This document shows, piece by piece, positions 1 to 12,183 of a stretch of DNA of 64,000 nt (the stretch's first letter is position 1; every line of letters begins with the position of its first letter). The stretch is taken from the NCBI GenBank assembly GCA_029531795.1, contig JAPEIS010000004.1, positions 930,001 to 994,000 of the forward strand. Reading direction: 5' to 3'. The notes beneath the pieces are model-generated. The model ran no database searches, was not told the origin of the DNA, and saw nothing but the letters and a program-made list of their open reading frames with translations. Both the position numbers and the translations under genes were made by a program. Source of the stretch: Sclerotinia nivalis. Its lineage: Eukaryota > Ascomycota > Leotiomycetes > Helotiales > Sclerotiniaceae.

Positions 1-539
1 CACGAATGATTACTGTGTATTTTCTCACGGCACGTGCGGATATGGGTTGAAGGTTCACCAGTTTCTTATCTATCAAAATACCGTATGTATATTCGGTACA
101 TTATCCGAGCAATTTTGCGCCTCTTACCACATTACGGAGGTATGTTTCGGATGTTTTTCGGAGGTCACTGGTTACCTACTCCGTATATGCGATAGCATCA
201 ACCAACAGTTTGTCTAAATGCAAGGTTATATGTATCGAAGATTCGTTTCTGTGAAACAAACGAAATGATGCAGATCTAGCTCGAGATTTCCAAAATCATG
301 GCAACAATGATAAAGTAATCAACGAGTAAGAAGATTTGTGCATATTGTATATTAACCTCCGAAAGCTTCCATTGGTCACATCGGAAGATTTATCGCCTGC
401 CATGGAAAAGTGAGTACCGGTTCTGGAAGCAACATGAACTCCTCGTCGTACAGAGGTTGATGGGGAAAGTATTGTAAGACACACCAAAAAATGACTGTGC
501 TTGTTCCACAAACAAAGATTCTAACCAATAATATCATTA

Positions 540-780
540 CGCTGATTGAAAATCTGTATGGTGAAATCTAAATAATTAAAGTATTGTAAATTTCAAGATT
601 TACTAGTAAAATCATTCAAAATCATTAATATTTTATTTCGAAATCTATTCTAAGATTATTTTGAATATATTAGAAAAGATTATACAAGCTTTAAAAACTT
701 CAAAATCATAAGATTGTTGAAATTTCATCAAAATCATCAGAATTCGATCAAAACCTTCAAGATTCGAAATTTGGGGGGGA
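540..780. repeat. Very AT-rich block with recurring AAAATCAT words
   Basis: About 240 bases are composed almost only of A and T, with AAAATCAT, AAAATCATC and GATTCGAAAT words repeated at irregular spacing. No reading frame crosses it. It may be a decayed repeat or RIP-affected DNA, but no intact counterpart is present in the window to compare with. Confidence 0.4.
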
Positions 781-3700
781 ACAGTTTAATATCTATTCGA
801 GTTGTTTAAAGTAGTATCAAAAGATAGGAAAAACAATAATATGTGGGTAAAAAATACCTTATATTATTTACCCTTTCAACCTCCGTACATTGCATATTGT
901 ATCTAATCAACATACAACCAACATTAACAAATCAGGGCACAAATCACATTATATAGAAGCATCTCTTTTCAAATTAATGTTTAGCCGTCTTGTCATTTTT
1001 CTCTCGGCCATCTTAAGTCCCTAACACTATAATCTCAACCTCCTTAATGATTAATCGTATTTCTATCAGCGTATCTGATCTTATAGCTCGGAAGAAGCGG
1101 TGAGGTTACCGGTCCCGTTTGAAAGCCCAGGAACGTCAGATGATCCGCATCCAGTCACATCATTTTTGCCTCGTCCCCGTAGTCTCAAAGTATCTCATAA
1201 CTATGCAATGATGCTATGTTTTGATACGTTATTCTGCGAAGCGAGCTCAGATCTTGCCGATTTTTGACAGGAGGGAAAGTTTATTTTGATGTATCCTTGT
1301 TTGCCGCGTATATTTCGGGCATCAATCTATGGAGCCATTGTATCGGATACCAGACTTTTGTTGGTCTGCAGATTGCAAGGGATCGTTCTTATTATTGATG
1401 ATCTCTTCAGCCTTCTTTCGAGATTTGATCGCCGACGACATACATCTAGTACGTCTACTACCTAGATCTTAAAGCGAGTAGCATGAGTAGATACCCTGAA
1501 TCCCCGAACCCAAATTACCGTCACGATTCATGATCATCGCATCGCTTTGTTTTCGTTGCGGTGAGTATATGTAGGCATTTTCCAACGCCGGCAATGCCGT
1601 TTCCACATAGTTTACAAGTTTTTGCCCGACTACTTGGTAATTCTTACCTTGCATTTGAGTAGTTCGTGAACTTTGATTGGAGAATTCCTCGGGCTTTGCC
1701 GACATTTATTTCCTTCTAGTGTTGAACGGCGAATCTTCTTTATAAATTACGCTGTAGAAGATTCTTGATTCTTGAGATTTGAGACACTCGATGGCAAATA
1801 ATTTTTTGGTGCTACTTTGTTATGGCCATACAAAAGAGTGGTTGAGTATATTTTGTTTTTTTGGACATCATGGATGGCAAGGTGAAAATTTTTGTAAACT
1901 TGACTCGAGTTGTCAATAGCCGAGCTACCTCTCCACTTCTGGAGCGAAACTTTCTTAGTTTTGTTTTGCCAGAAGGAAGCTAGAAGGAAAGCTAGAGCTA
2001 GAGCTTTTCGTTCCATGCCTTGCGCCCGTTCCGCCGAACTTCAAACTTTTGCTCTTGTAACTGTGTAATAAAGTTGTAACTGCGCGTTGTATCTACCAGG
2101 ACCAGTACTTGTCAATTTTGCTTTCAGGAACGGCATTGTGATTGGAAGAGGATAGGTTGGGAGGAAGGCTCTACCCGAGGGCCGTTGGATCATTTATTAT
2201 AACCCCCGCGCAGTTCTCCATGCTGATCTTATTATCTATTTACTGGTAGCCAGGGATCTCGTAGAGTCTCATGATTTATGATGATTTTATGATTGATATT
2301 GATTGTGACACAGAGCTAGACTTTCCCTCGATTAATGCGACATAAATCCTTCAAGACGATGGTAGGAATTATAGATAGCATAATTATTACAATGAATATG
2401 ATGGAGAGACATGAAATCATTAGTATCGGACTTGAAGCAAAAAGAGGTAAAAGCATTACGTGATTGGCAGTTTTGATTTTTGATAGATCATCACCCTTGG
2501 GCATCATTATTGTTTGTGTATTTTGATTACGGAGTACATCAATCACATTTATTAACACGCTTTGACATTTCCAGAAAGTATCAAAAGTCCGAGCCGAAGC
2601 AGATGGGCAAGGGAGTTGAAAAGAAAAGAAAAATCCTTCCAGAAAATGAAATGATGGTTCGATATCCACATTTTTTACATTACGGAGGGGATTGAGATTC
2701 GGTTTAAGGGGAGACATTACCGATTAATCTCCATGGGTTTATGAGACGAAGGATTCTTGATGCAGGAAAATCGTGCACAGAAGAATGGGCGCTGGAGCTG
2801 GTGCCTCCCATGTCCGAGGTGTCGGTATGTACCATGACCAGGAGGCCTGTTGTTCATCATAAGTTTGCTCGAATCTGGGAATGAAAATGATGGGAATGGG
2901 TGAAAAGCTTCATGTTTGCGATTGTGTGCTGGGGCATGTACGTACTCCGTATGCATGGAGATGGAGTATGAATCTGTACTCCTGGATATGTAGGCAACAT
3001 TGAATTATTTATCACAAAAGTACTATATTAGAAATTTAGAATGTTTGGTTCGCATGTGTAAGGAGCAGGTCATACGACATTCGAGGCTGACAAGCCTTCA
3101 GCTTGGCAAGTACGGAGGAAATCCACATGAAGGTGACTGACGCCTCCGCATCCTTCCTAGTCGGGGTTCTTTTTCCAAACTTCGAATGAGAAGAATGGGT
3201 GATTGTTTCTGCACTGGCTAAAATTGCTAAAATTGCTAAAATGCATTGGATGTCCTTGTTCTACGGATAGGGCCAGACGAGACTATCAATCCCTCCACAT
3301 TTATCATTGGTTGTTATTGAGGCGACGGTGCTACATCCCGGTTCTGCTTACTGGCTCGTGTGTACGCAGATCCGGATATAATCTTGAGAGTGATGTGGTG
3401 GTTGGGGCGGTGATTGGATAAAGGAAGGGAGGGGGGTTGCTGCTAGGACGCTTTGGTTGGTACGTTTAGGTTGAAGTTTGTTGTACTCCGTAGAAGTTTT
3501 TGAAGCAAAAGTTGAGATGGATGCCATGTGGTGGTTACATCGGTACCTAGATACTTTGACGTCGGTACAAAATACACACGGCTTGTATTTCTCATCGACG
3601 GTGACATGTTTTTACTTCCTTCATCAAATCTTGTACTCGAATTTCAACATACCGAAATGAATAGTTTACTGGGTTGTCCCACTTGGATGACATTCAATGC

Positions 3701-4500
3701 CTAGACCTTTTATCTATCATTTCTTCATTAACCCTTTCATCGGTCATTGAAATATCGTATAAAATCTAACTCAACAAAATAAAATAAATAGTTACCTTTA
3801 TGGGTAAGCTTTATCTTTTGGTAGGGGTAGCATTATTTGATACCAGCAGTAGTGGGATGCAAAGGTGGATGAAAGTAGATGGCTTAGCTACAGCAAATGT
3901 GAAGTTTTATTGTAGATATCAAGAATTGGATAAATCAGCCTTCACGATAGTATTTTCCAATAGCATGAAGGCTATTTTCATCCAGCCTACCTATTACCAC
4001 CTTTTATAGAATTAACCAACACGCAACCCGGCACCTATCTCACGTTCGCACACCTTTCCAAAGTTTCCATACTTTTACTTCTTACCACGCCTCATTCACC
4101 CCCATCCAAGCTCCAGCCGACTTAGGTATTACATTCATTCTAGTTTCAACTCATTAAGCATTCTCGCATTTCACAAACTATTATCCCACCTTACATTATA
4201 CCTGCCCCCCTTGTCAATCTAAACTTCCCAACTTTCAGATCACCTTGGCTATCCACCAAAAAGTATTATATCGCCTGTTCTCGGGTGGTTTGGCACCGGG
4301 TAACTGGGCACGAAAGCTCTCATGAACACAGATTAGGGAGCACTGCACCAACATTGAACAACTTGAGTCTTGAATCGCGAAGGTGCGCTGCGCCGAAAGA
4401 AAGACAAACCCATACCGACAAGACTTTACACTGCGGAGAGACGAACCAAACAGCGCAGATCTTGGGAGGGTATACGACAGTCAGCCAACATCCAACAACA

Positions 4501-4548
4501 AGCATACCAGCATACCAGCATACCAGCATACCAGCATACCAGCATAAC
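4501..4548. repeat. 8-bp tandem repeat (AGCATACC)6
   Basis: Six head-to-tail copies of AGCATACC, the last with one mismatch. The unit length is not a multiple of three, so any coding reading would shift through all frames. The array lies in the presumed leader or promoter of the transcription factor gene. It should be length-polymorphic between strains. Confidence 0.9.
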
Positions 4549-5693
4549 GAGCTATCCACCTCGATCGCATCTTCTTCATCTTCAACGGCTTTCGACGGCG
4601 CCGTATTAAGTAGCACAGGGACCATACATTTCCATACATTTCTAGGTCACGAAGACACGGGTTGGTACGTTAATTTTTGGATGCCTACTTGCATGATCCT
4701 TCTTTTTACCTTAATCTTCACCTATTACCTTCAATCCTTTATCGTATCCCATCGACTTTGATCAAAAGTTTGCGAAGTTTGCGAAGTTTGCTTTGTTATG
4801 ATTGTTTTTCCCGTAGTGTCATATTCAATTATCGAAGCGTTTTTTTTTCAACGTTTTGGAAGATTGGAAGGATGAAGCTACCGGCAATTCAAGAATTTCA
4901 AAGCAAGCTGGCATAATTTTTAGGTTAGAGGAGATAGTTTTTTTAGTGGATTTTTTTAATAATTTTTTTAATAATTTTTTTTCTTTGCTTGGGTTATGAA
5001 TATTGTGAAGGGTTCAAGGTTGATTGAGGACTGAGGGACCTTCTTAAAACCCAAAAATTTTCTAGCATTAAGCATTCTATTCTACTATCCGATTCCCATC
5101 TTTACAATATCCCATGGACAAGCAAGCAATCCACAGCAAGCAAGCATCCATCCACCCACCCACCTTTTTTTTTTCTTCTGCAAAAAACCTCACACACCAC
5201 ACACCTCGGTTCATTAAACAACTGGTTCTGAATTACTGCTGCATGTTCTCTTTTCAAAATCAGTCTCTCTTATTTTCCTCTTCCATTATTGTCTATTTAC
5301 TGTATTGCATTGTACTATACTGTATTTATTTTTTACTCTTATTTTGGGTTCAGCTTGATAGGCAATCAGTGTTTTGATTTTGATTTTGATTTTCTTTTCT
5401 CTTCTCCTTTCCCTTTCTAACAAATCAATCAATCAATATAGCACCAGAAAAGGAAACGCTCAAGAGATCCTGGAAATACAAACTATGCAACGCCAAAAAA
5501 CCCACCAAAAACCCCAGTCCCAAGTTTAAAAAACAGAATTTCGACTATTTTTACCATTTTTGACAGGTTCACACTACTTTTACCTTACTTTATTTGCTCA
5601 TCTCATTACTCACCACTCGGGCACTACTCATACACTACTCATACACTACTCGACGTACCGTGCCTACTCCCGCTTTTAGAACCAAGACTAAAG

Positions 5694-5778
5694 CCAAATC
5701 CAAAATCAAAATCAAAATCAAAAATCAAAATCAAAATCAAAAATCAAAATCAAAAATCAAAACCAAAAAACCAAAAAC
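5694..5778. repeat. AAAATC / AAAAATC simple repeat
   Basis: A run of about 85 bases made of AAAATC and AAAAATC units ending in an A/C-rich stretch. It lies about 0.7 kb before the start codon of the transcription factor and belongs to its purine/pyrimidine-skewed leader region. Confidence 0.85.
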
Positions 5779-6487
5779 CCAAAGACATTACATATCATCC
5801 CACCTTCGCGCAAGAGAAAGAGGAAATAATTAAGAGGAACGAGAAGCGAGAAACGAGATACCTTGAATCCCAGCTTCCGTCTCAGCTATCACAGATTACA
5901 ATTTACAACCTACCCCAAAAAAAATCCCAGATATTATTATTACCTATTTATACATATTCTTCCCAACCTAAACCCCCTCCGATTAAGGTCGTCATAAATA
6001 TTTCCAAATCAAATTGGAAGTGACCCAAAAAATATCATTGCAGATCTTTTACTCTACTTGAAAGGGTTAATCAATTTCCCAAAGGTAATGTTCTAAAATT
6101 TCTCTTGGACATCGCTTCTACCATTGCGCCTCACTCCCGCGCAAACTATATTCGATGGACCTGGTGGACCACTTACTTGGTACCTGGGTCGCTTTTTGAT
6201 AGCTTACCACTACTTACTACTTTACCCTCGGGAAGCAATTTGGCTGATCTTGGAAAACCTTGTTCGAGCAGACTTTACGATACGATCTTATTACCTTCAC
6301 AATTCAGTTGCGCGGCATTCTGTTACATCACACACATGATTACCTACACGTCAGTCCGTAATACATACCTGCGCAGATGATTCTCCACTGAGCTCTATTA
6401 CGCCTCTGTGTTCTCCTCGAACCTGTAAGAAGCCGCCGCGCTCGACCGCAGTCCATGGCCCTAGCTGTTGTGGCCACTTAACTTTGT

Positions 6488-6622
6488 ATGAATCGCAATG
6501 ATGGACAATGGTCAACCAGATCCAAAGCGACCAAGGTTAGGACCTGGTCCTGCTTGGCCGATCGAACAGCCCAATCAACCCAATCCTTCAAGGGCCCTTC
6601 CTCCCTTACAACCTCCGTATAA
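6488..6622 (+). promoter_or_regulatory. Upstream ORF overlapping the regulator start codon
   Basis: An ATG at 6488, ten bases before the main ATG at 6498, opens a 44-codon frame in another phase that ends with TAA at 6620-6622. It overlaps the main coding sequence by about 125 bases. The base at -3 of the upstream ATG is T (weak context), whereas the main ATG has a purine at -3. Leaky scanning would therefore be needed for the main protein. Whether the transcript includes 6488 is not known from sequence alone. Confidence 0.5.
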
Positions 6623-9600
6623 TAGCAGTCCATTCTCTCGTCCCGAATCTCACGCCCACCCCCTCGATAGACGAGCTCCCCACCCTAACTTCCAGGAACA
6701 TCAAGACCCTCATCGCCCCAATTCAGGACATTCGCATGTCTACCACATACATAATACGCACCAACCTCCTCCTATCCCTCAATACAATGGGCATAACGGA
6801 CACAATGGTTCCCGAGAGCCCATCGTGAAACCGGATCCTTCGGAAGAACCTCCACAACATAGACCACCACCTACAACAAATGGTACAGACCATCATGTGA
6901 ATCAACCCTACCCTGAAGAGAGAGGAAGGTCTTTCCCCCAGAGATTCGATCAACATCAACCTCCACCTCCGCAGCATACTCCGCAGATGTATAATAATAA
7001 CCCCGCCCCTCCCATGTATCAACCTCAACCCCCACCCCCCTCCACAAGTCCGATGACTACACCAACGTTTGACGGGTCCATGTCAATGTATGGTCCACCA
7101 CAAAACCATGCCCATCCTCCATCCCGAGAACAATATTCAGTGACGCCTTATACCCAACCAGCGAAACCTCGGAAAGCGCAACGCGCCGCTCAGGCATGCG
7201 ATAGCTGTCGCAATTTAAAGGCGAAATGTGACGAAGGGCGACCGGCTTGCGGCAGTTGTAAAGAGAAGAACTTTGAATGCCGTTATCGAGATCCACCACC
7301 CAAACCGTAGGTCTTGAGAAAAGAATTGAAGTGATATGCTGCTGACTATTTTAGAATTGACAAAGCTTCCACGGACATCATCGAGGCCTTACTGCGACTG
7401 GAAAACCGTAACACGGAACTATTCAACGTGTTGACGACAGGTTTGGAGCTATTGAACAAACGAGTAAACGAATTACAGGAGAGAGTGGGCGCTGGTCGAC
7501 CTTTATCGAGCATTGAGGAGCTCATGAAAGTGGAAGGGAGAGACGATGTTCAATTACCTGATAATTTCAGATCATATCACGACTCGGATCTGAATACTCT
7601 TCATAATGCCACGCCGATAGAAACGCCAACTACTGTCGTTCCAGTACAACCACTCGAAGGGTCCACTCCAGGCGCAATTGAAGAAGAGGAGGAAGGCGAA
7701 CCTGTGCCACCTGGGCAACCTTTAATACCAGTCAATCATACGACGGGCGCAGCTAGGCTTTTACTGGTTCCTTCTGTAAGACAGATGGTTGAGGGTGGGG
7801 GAGGTTTACCAAAGAATGTGAAAGACGAGAAATATCCTATGTTGCAAGAAGAGCGACGTGGATTACTAAGATTATTTGGAAGGGGGGAAGGAACAGATTT
7901 AGCTCAAGGTTACGACCGAGATCCTATGACAGACCATGCCGATTCTATAGTCGATACCAGTTCTGACATCTCCTCTCCCGCAGGTGAAGAATGGGGTCAA
8001 TTAGGTGGTATGACTCCGCCATCTAGTGCGCCAGATTATCCTCCACCAGTCGTTGGCAGTATTATGTCAGATGGTATGCCAGATTTTCGAAAAAGTGTAG
8101 TTTTGGACTTGGTCAAAAGCTATAAGGAACACATAAATATCATGCATCCAATTTTGATACCGAGGCGACTGGATGCTCTGGTTGAGTCATTTCTCAAATC
8201 TATTCCATCGGATTCCGCGAAACCAAAACAAGTCCAGACCCTGGCATCGCAACACGCAGGTTTCGTAAGTATGAAACCACCAGAGAGTCCAGGAAGCAAG
8301 CGGAAAAGATCACCGGGAGTTGGAGAACCACCAGAAATCTCGGTTGTCGGTGGGTACGGGTTTGTCAAACCAGGTCATCCGAGTCGCTCGATTAGTACAG
8401 CTTTAGTTCTGGTGGTATTAGCCCTAGGAAAGATTTGTCAAGAGAGAGGGAAAATTCCCGAACTTCCTTCCGACAAAGATATCGAAAACCCTTGGGGCCA
8501 CATCAATTCCCCAGTTGTACGAAATGGCCATCCATCCCCTATTCAAAGTTCTCCAACTCAATCTTCAGAACTACCATCGCCCAAGGACAATATTGATCGA
8601 TTTTATCCTCGCAGCCGAAGAACTTCGATAGAAGGTGATTCATATTTAGCAAGAAGTGGCTTTAGACCTAGAAATGTGGATGTCATTCCGGGTTTGGCAT
8701 ATTTCGCACTTGCTACGGATATTATTGGAAATCAACTTGGAGGAAATAGTTTACAGCATGTTCATGTGAATATTTTAGCTGGTCTTTATCACGGACAACT
8801 TGGAAGGGTTTTGGAAAGTCATTCATACATTCATCAAGCTTGTAGAGCTTTACAGGTTATTTTGAGACCGTAAGTCATACTCAATTCCTGCTTCGAATAC
8901 CACTAACATGAGTGATAGGAAACTGGATCGTTTCAAAAAGTTGAAGCAAGATGGATTTCCCGTGTTGGCGAAAGATAACCCATTGATTTTCGCATTTTGG
9001 ACTTGCTTGCAGCTCGAAAGGTATGTTTATTTCATCTAATTTATAAATTTATATTCTAACATCAGTTAGTGATATTGTAGCAGAGTTGCCATGTCCACAC
9101 TCTGGTATTTTAACATACGAAGAGAACATGCCAAGTCCAAACATTGTCGAAGCAGTAAAAGGGGGTTTTGATGAAAAGGTTTTGTTAAGTTATCAAGGCC
9201 AACTTTATCTTCGCAAACATCTTAATCAATTACACAATATGTTCTACAAGCCTGATAATGGTATGTTCTTTAATATTCTTTGTATCTGAGAAAAGCTACT
9301 AACCTTCTACGGAAGACTCCCAATTTCCTTCTGTTTATAAACGTCAAGATCCCAACCATTATGAATCCATAGCTACGGCGGAGGACTTTTTATTCCGGTG
9401 GAAAGAAGCTGGAGGGACAATTGCTTGGCATGAAAATGATCCTCCTGCGACCGATATCCTCACAGCACGAATGAGAGCCAAGTACTACGGTGCGCAAGTC
9501 ATCACATATAGGAACTTCGTCTTGAAGATTTTGGAACATTCACATGCGGCATCATCCTCAAACACGGTAGAACGCGGCCTAGATGATTTCCGAAATGGTA

Positions 9601-10107
9601 TCGAGGTGCCAAGCATCAATAAACATGCTACATCAGCAGACGAAATTGACAAGCAAGCTCTAGATTATGCAAGAAATGGTCTTCAGGCACTTGTTAATAG
9701 CACTAGAGCATTTCATGGTTTAGGAGATGGTAGACTTTTTGTAACGAATCCTTGGGGGACTGCACATGCGTAAGTTTAAGCCCAAGTATAATAAATGAAA
9801 ATAGTTGCTAACATGGCAAATTAGGCAATGGGGTAATGTCCTCACCCTCCAAGCAGCATGGAACGACAACATTCTCCGACCATTATTTAAGGATATTCTT
9901 GATAAGGATGGGCTCAGTGACCTTCTCAAGAGAACTCTCAGTTTCCTTGGAATCGTAGCAACACGATCCTCAGCCCTTTATACCGATATGAAAATTCTGG
10001 TTAATGCAGGAAAATACACAGGTCTCCTGGAGAGAGACTATCAGGCACGTCAAGTTACTACTTTCTCGGCAGGTTTTACTAGTTTTTCTAGCTCCTTCTC
10101 GAGTTAA
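6498..10107 (+). CDS. Zn2Cys6 (GAL4-type) transcription factor with fungal MHR domain, 1117 aa
   Basis: Six exons: 6498-7306, 7355-8869, 8919-9020, 9070-9260, 9316-9769, 9825-10107, giving 1117 residues. A Pro/His/Gln-rich N-terminus of about 220 residues precedes a canonical binuclear zinc cluster with cysteines at 234, 237, 244, 251, 254 and 261 (CX2CX6CX6CX2CX6C). A short Leu-rich helical stretch (about 275-315) fits a dimerisation coil. From about residue 500 onward the protein matches the fungal middle homology region, including a motif LQLESDIVAELPCPHSG typical of this class. It should be a nuclear sequence-specific regulator. The start is one of two tandem ATGs (6498 and 6501). Target genes cannot be deduced. 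The next gene is an MFS exporter about 2 kb downstream on the same strand. I do not recognise a named orthologue. Confidence 0.9.
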
Positions 10108-12183
10108 CTTTTCGCACCTATGAGAGTGAGGTGGTAAATCTACTGCTGAGATTGGAGTCATATTTTGAATTGGCATTATTGATAACATCTACCTCGAGTG
10201 TTAACTACTAATTTTCTCTCTCTTGGTATAGCTTCCGAAAAGTTTGCGTAAGAGAAGGCCAAAGTTGAAGCATGAGAACTCAACCTCGAACCTCTCGAAT
10301 GCTTCAACTTGATTTCTATCGAATCTGAAGAGTCTAAGAAGGGGGAATGCATATACAATACATATACCATGTCTTTCTTTTTGGAAGAAAAGGGAATGAT
10401 ATATACTCGCATACTCACCACTTACATACGTCTTATACATCTATCTATATTACATTACCTACCTCTCTAATATACCTCATCATACCCCATCATAGTCGGA
10501 ATACATTTTTTTTTGTTTATTGTTTTTGGATTGGGAAGTTAGTCATGTCATATGTCATGTGTATGGGATTGGCTTTTGGCTTCTGGCTTTGGTCCTTGGC
10601 TTCAGCGTTGGCTGTTTGTGGGTGGTTATATCATGTCATTGCATTTACAAATATACGGTTGCGTTTACGTTAACGTTACGTTTTGTTACGTTGTGCTAAG
10701 TGCGATGGGTGAGCGTTCTTGATCGCTTTCTCTTGTTATGTTGTATGTTCATATCCATTCTTATCATGGTGCACGTGGTTGGAACTGGAAAGGAGGAAAG
10801 AAGGGGATGGAGAGGTCTTTTGCGTTGCATTGTGTGGATTGACGGATTGATGGATTCATGGATTGAGTAGTTATAGTATAGTATTATATATATTTATATG
10901 CATATATGTTTTGAAAGCATCAATTGCGAATTGGAATGGGTGGGGAGGTGGTATTGTTTTTGATATGTTTTTGATGTTTTTGATATGTTTTTGATATGTT
11001 TTTGATATGCATTGTTTTGATATATAATGTTTGAGACCATGGGGGTGGGAGCGTGGAGTGAGACCTTTTTTGAATGGATGTTGACGTGATATTGTATCAT
11101 CACATGAATATATCAATCCATCAATCGTCATTACGATCATCTTGGCGGATGCAGACAGCCGAATACAAATAGATAGTATCATTATTATCATATGGTATGG
11201 TAGTATTATCTTATTATTTTGTTGAGAGATTTGTTTGGATTGAGGTTGTATACATACCTAGGTAGGTAGTTATTCAATATTCAATATTCAATAATAAAAT
11301 CGAACATCATGTATTCTCAACACTTTAAGATTTCATTCACTTACTTACTACATAGGTAATTCCAAAATACGGACAGAGGTAATGAATAACTTGAGTACTC
11401 GGGCTAGTCTTTGAAGAGGGGTAAGGAAGGCTAGACAGAGGAGGCAAAGCGGTCATAGCACGGAAAAGGAAGAATCGATCCGGAAAAATCGGCAAACCCA
11501 CTTTCTGAGAGAAGAAAAAATTGGTTGGACGAATTATATGTTATGTTTAGCTTGGCTTTTGTTAAGCTTTTTTAGTTGGGACCCAGTGGGATTTGTCATT
11601 CACCTTCTGTTTGCAAAGGACTAAGCTTCTTTTATATAAGTACATAATCTTACATGTGCGGATAGACTAATGAGACGGATATGGTGACAAGACGAACAGC
11701 AATGAGCAAAGGATGAGTAAAGGATAGTGGATGTGGATATGCGTGGGAATATGTAGATGGTGCATTTGCAGTGCCGATTCTCGGCCTTTGAGAGTAGGTA
11801 CGTACGTATGTACTAGGGAGTCTAAAATAGGATATGATTGTTTAGTAGCTTATCGTTCGTGGAATGGAGATGGGTAGTAAGTAGGTAGGTGGTTATTTCT
11901 TGCATGGGATATCTTTTTCTTTTCTGTTTCTGTTTCTGTTTCTCTATCGTTTTTGTACATTGACTCTTTCTTTTTGTTTTGTTTTTCTGCATCAATTTGC
12001 GGATTTGAATATTGAAGAAATTGAAAGTGTTTTGGTGAGATCGATTGTGAAATTAATCTAGAGATTGATTGCCTTTCATGATCCACGAGGGAGTTTGTAA
12101 TCCAATCTTCGGTTGCTTTTTTACGGATGACGTATATTTGGATAATAAAGTCTTCCATCTCTCTTTAACATCAAGTTCAAGTC
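10108..12183. other. Intergenic region between the regulator and the DHA1 transporter
   Basis: About 2 kb with no supported gene. It holds the 3' flank of the transcription factor, an 11-bp TTTTTGATATG repeat, an AT-rich stretch with TCAATAT repeats near 11275, and the promoter of the transporter at 12184. The longest minus frames (102-106 codons) are made of repeat sequence. Confidence 0.6.
10956..11026. repeat. TTTTTGATATG tandem repeat
   Basis: Five to six imperfect copies of an 11-base unit (G TTTTTGATAT), with one copy shortened to TTTTTGATG. It is intergenic, about 0.85 kb after the transcription factor stop codon. Confidence 0.85.

Larger units (their letters stand above)
1..6497. other. 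Gene-free 6.5 kb upstream of the Zn2Cys6 regulator
   Basis: No open frame here resembles a known family, and none joins by convincing splice sites into a longer protein. The stretch is AT-rich, with homopolymer T and A tracts, short tandem repeats and eight copies of a TACGGAG/CTCCGTA heptamer in its first 3.5 kb. The last 2 kb, running up to the start codon at 6498, are pyrimidine-rich on the + strand with long T runs. This looks like a promoter and long 5' leader for the transcription factor, which is inference. Frames up to 158 codons at 4285-4761 and 133 codons at 2316-2717 (minus) have low-complexity composition and are treated as chance. Confidence 0.6.

Noticed and set aside
2316..2717. 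133-codon minus frame
   Set aside because: No family resemblance, unusual composition, lies in AT-rich desert with no supporting splice or promoter context.
4285..4761. 158-codon plus frame
   Set aside because: Runs through the 8-bp tandem repeat, which opens several frames at once; the encoded protein is repeat and low complexity.
10871..11191. 106-codon minus frame
   Set aside because: Made largely of the TTTTTGATATG repeat read on the other strand.
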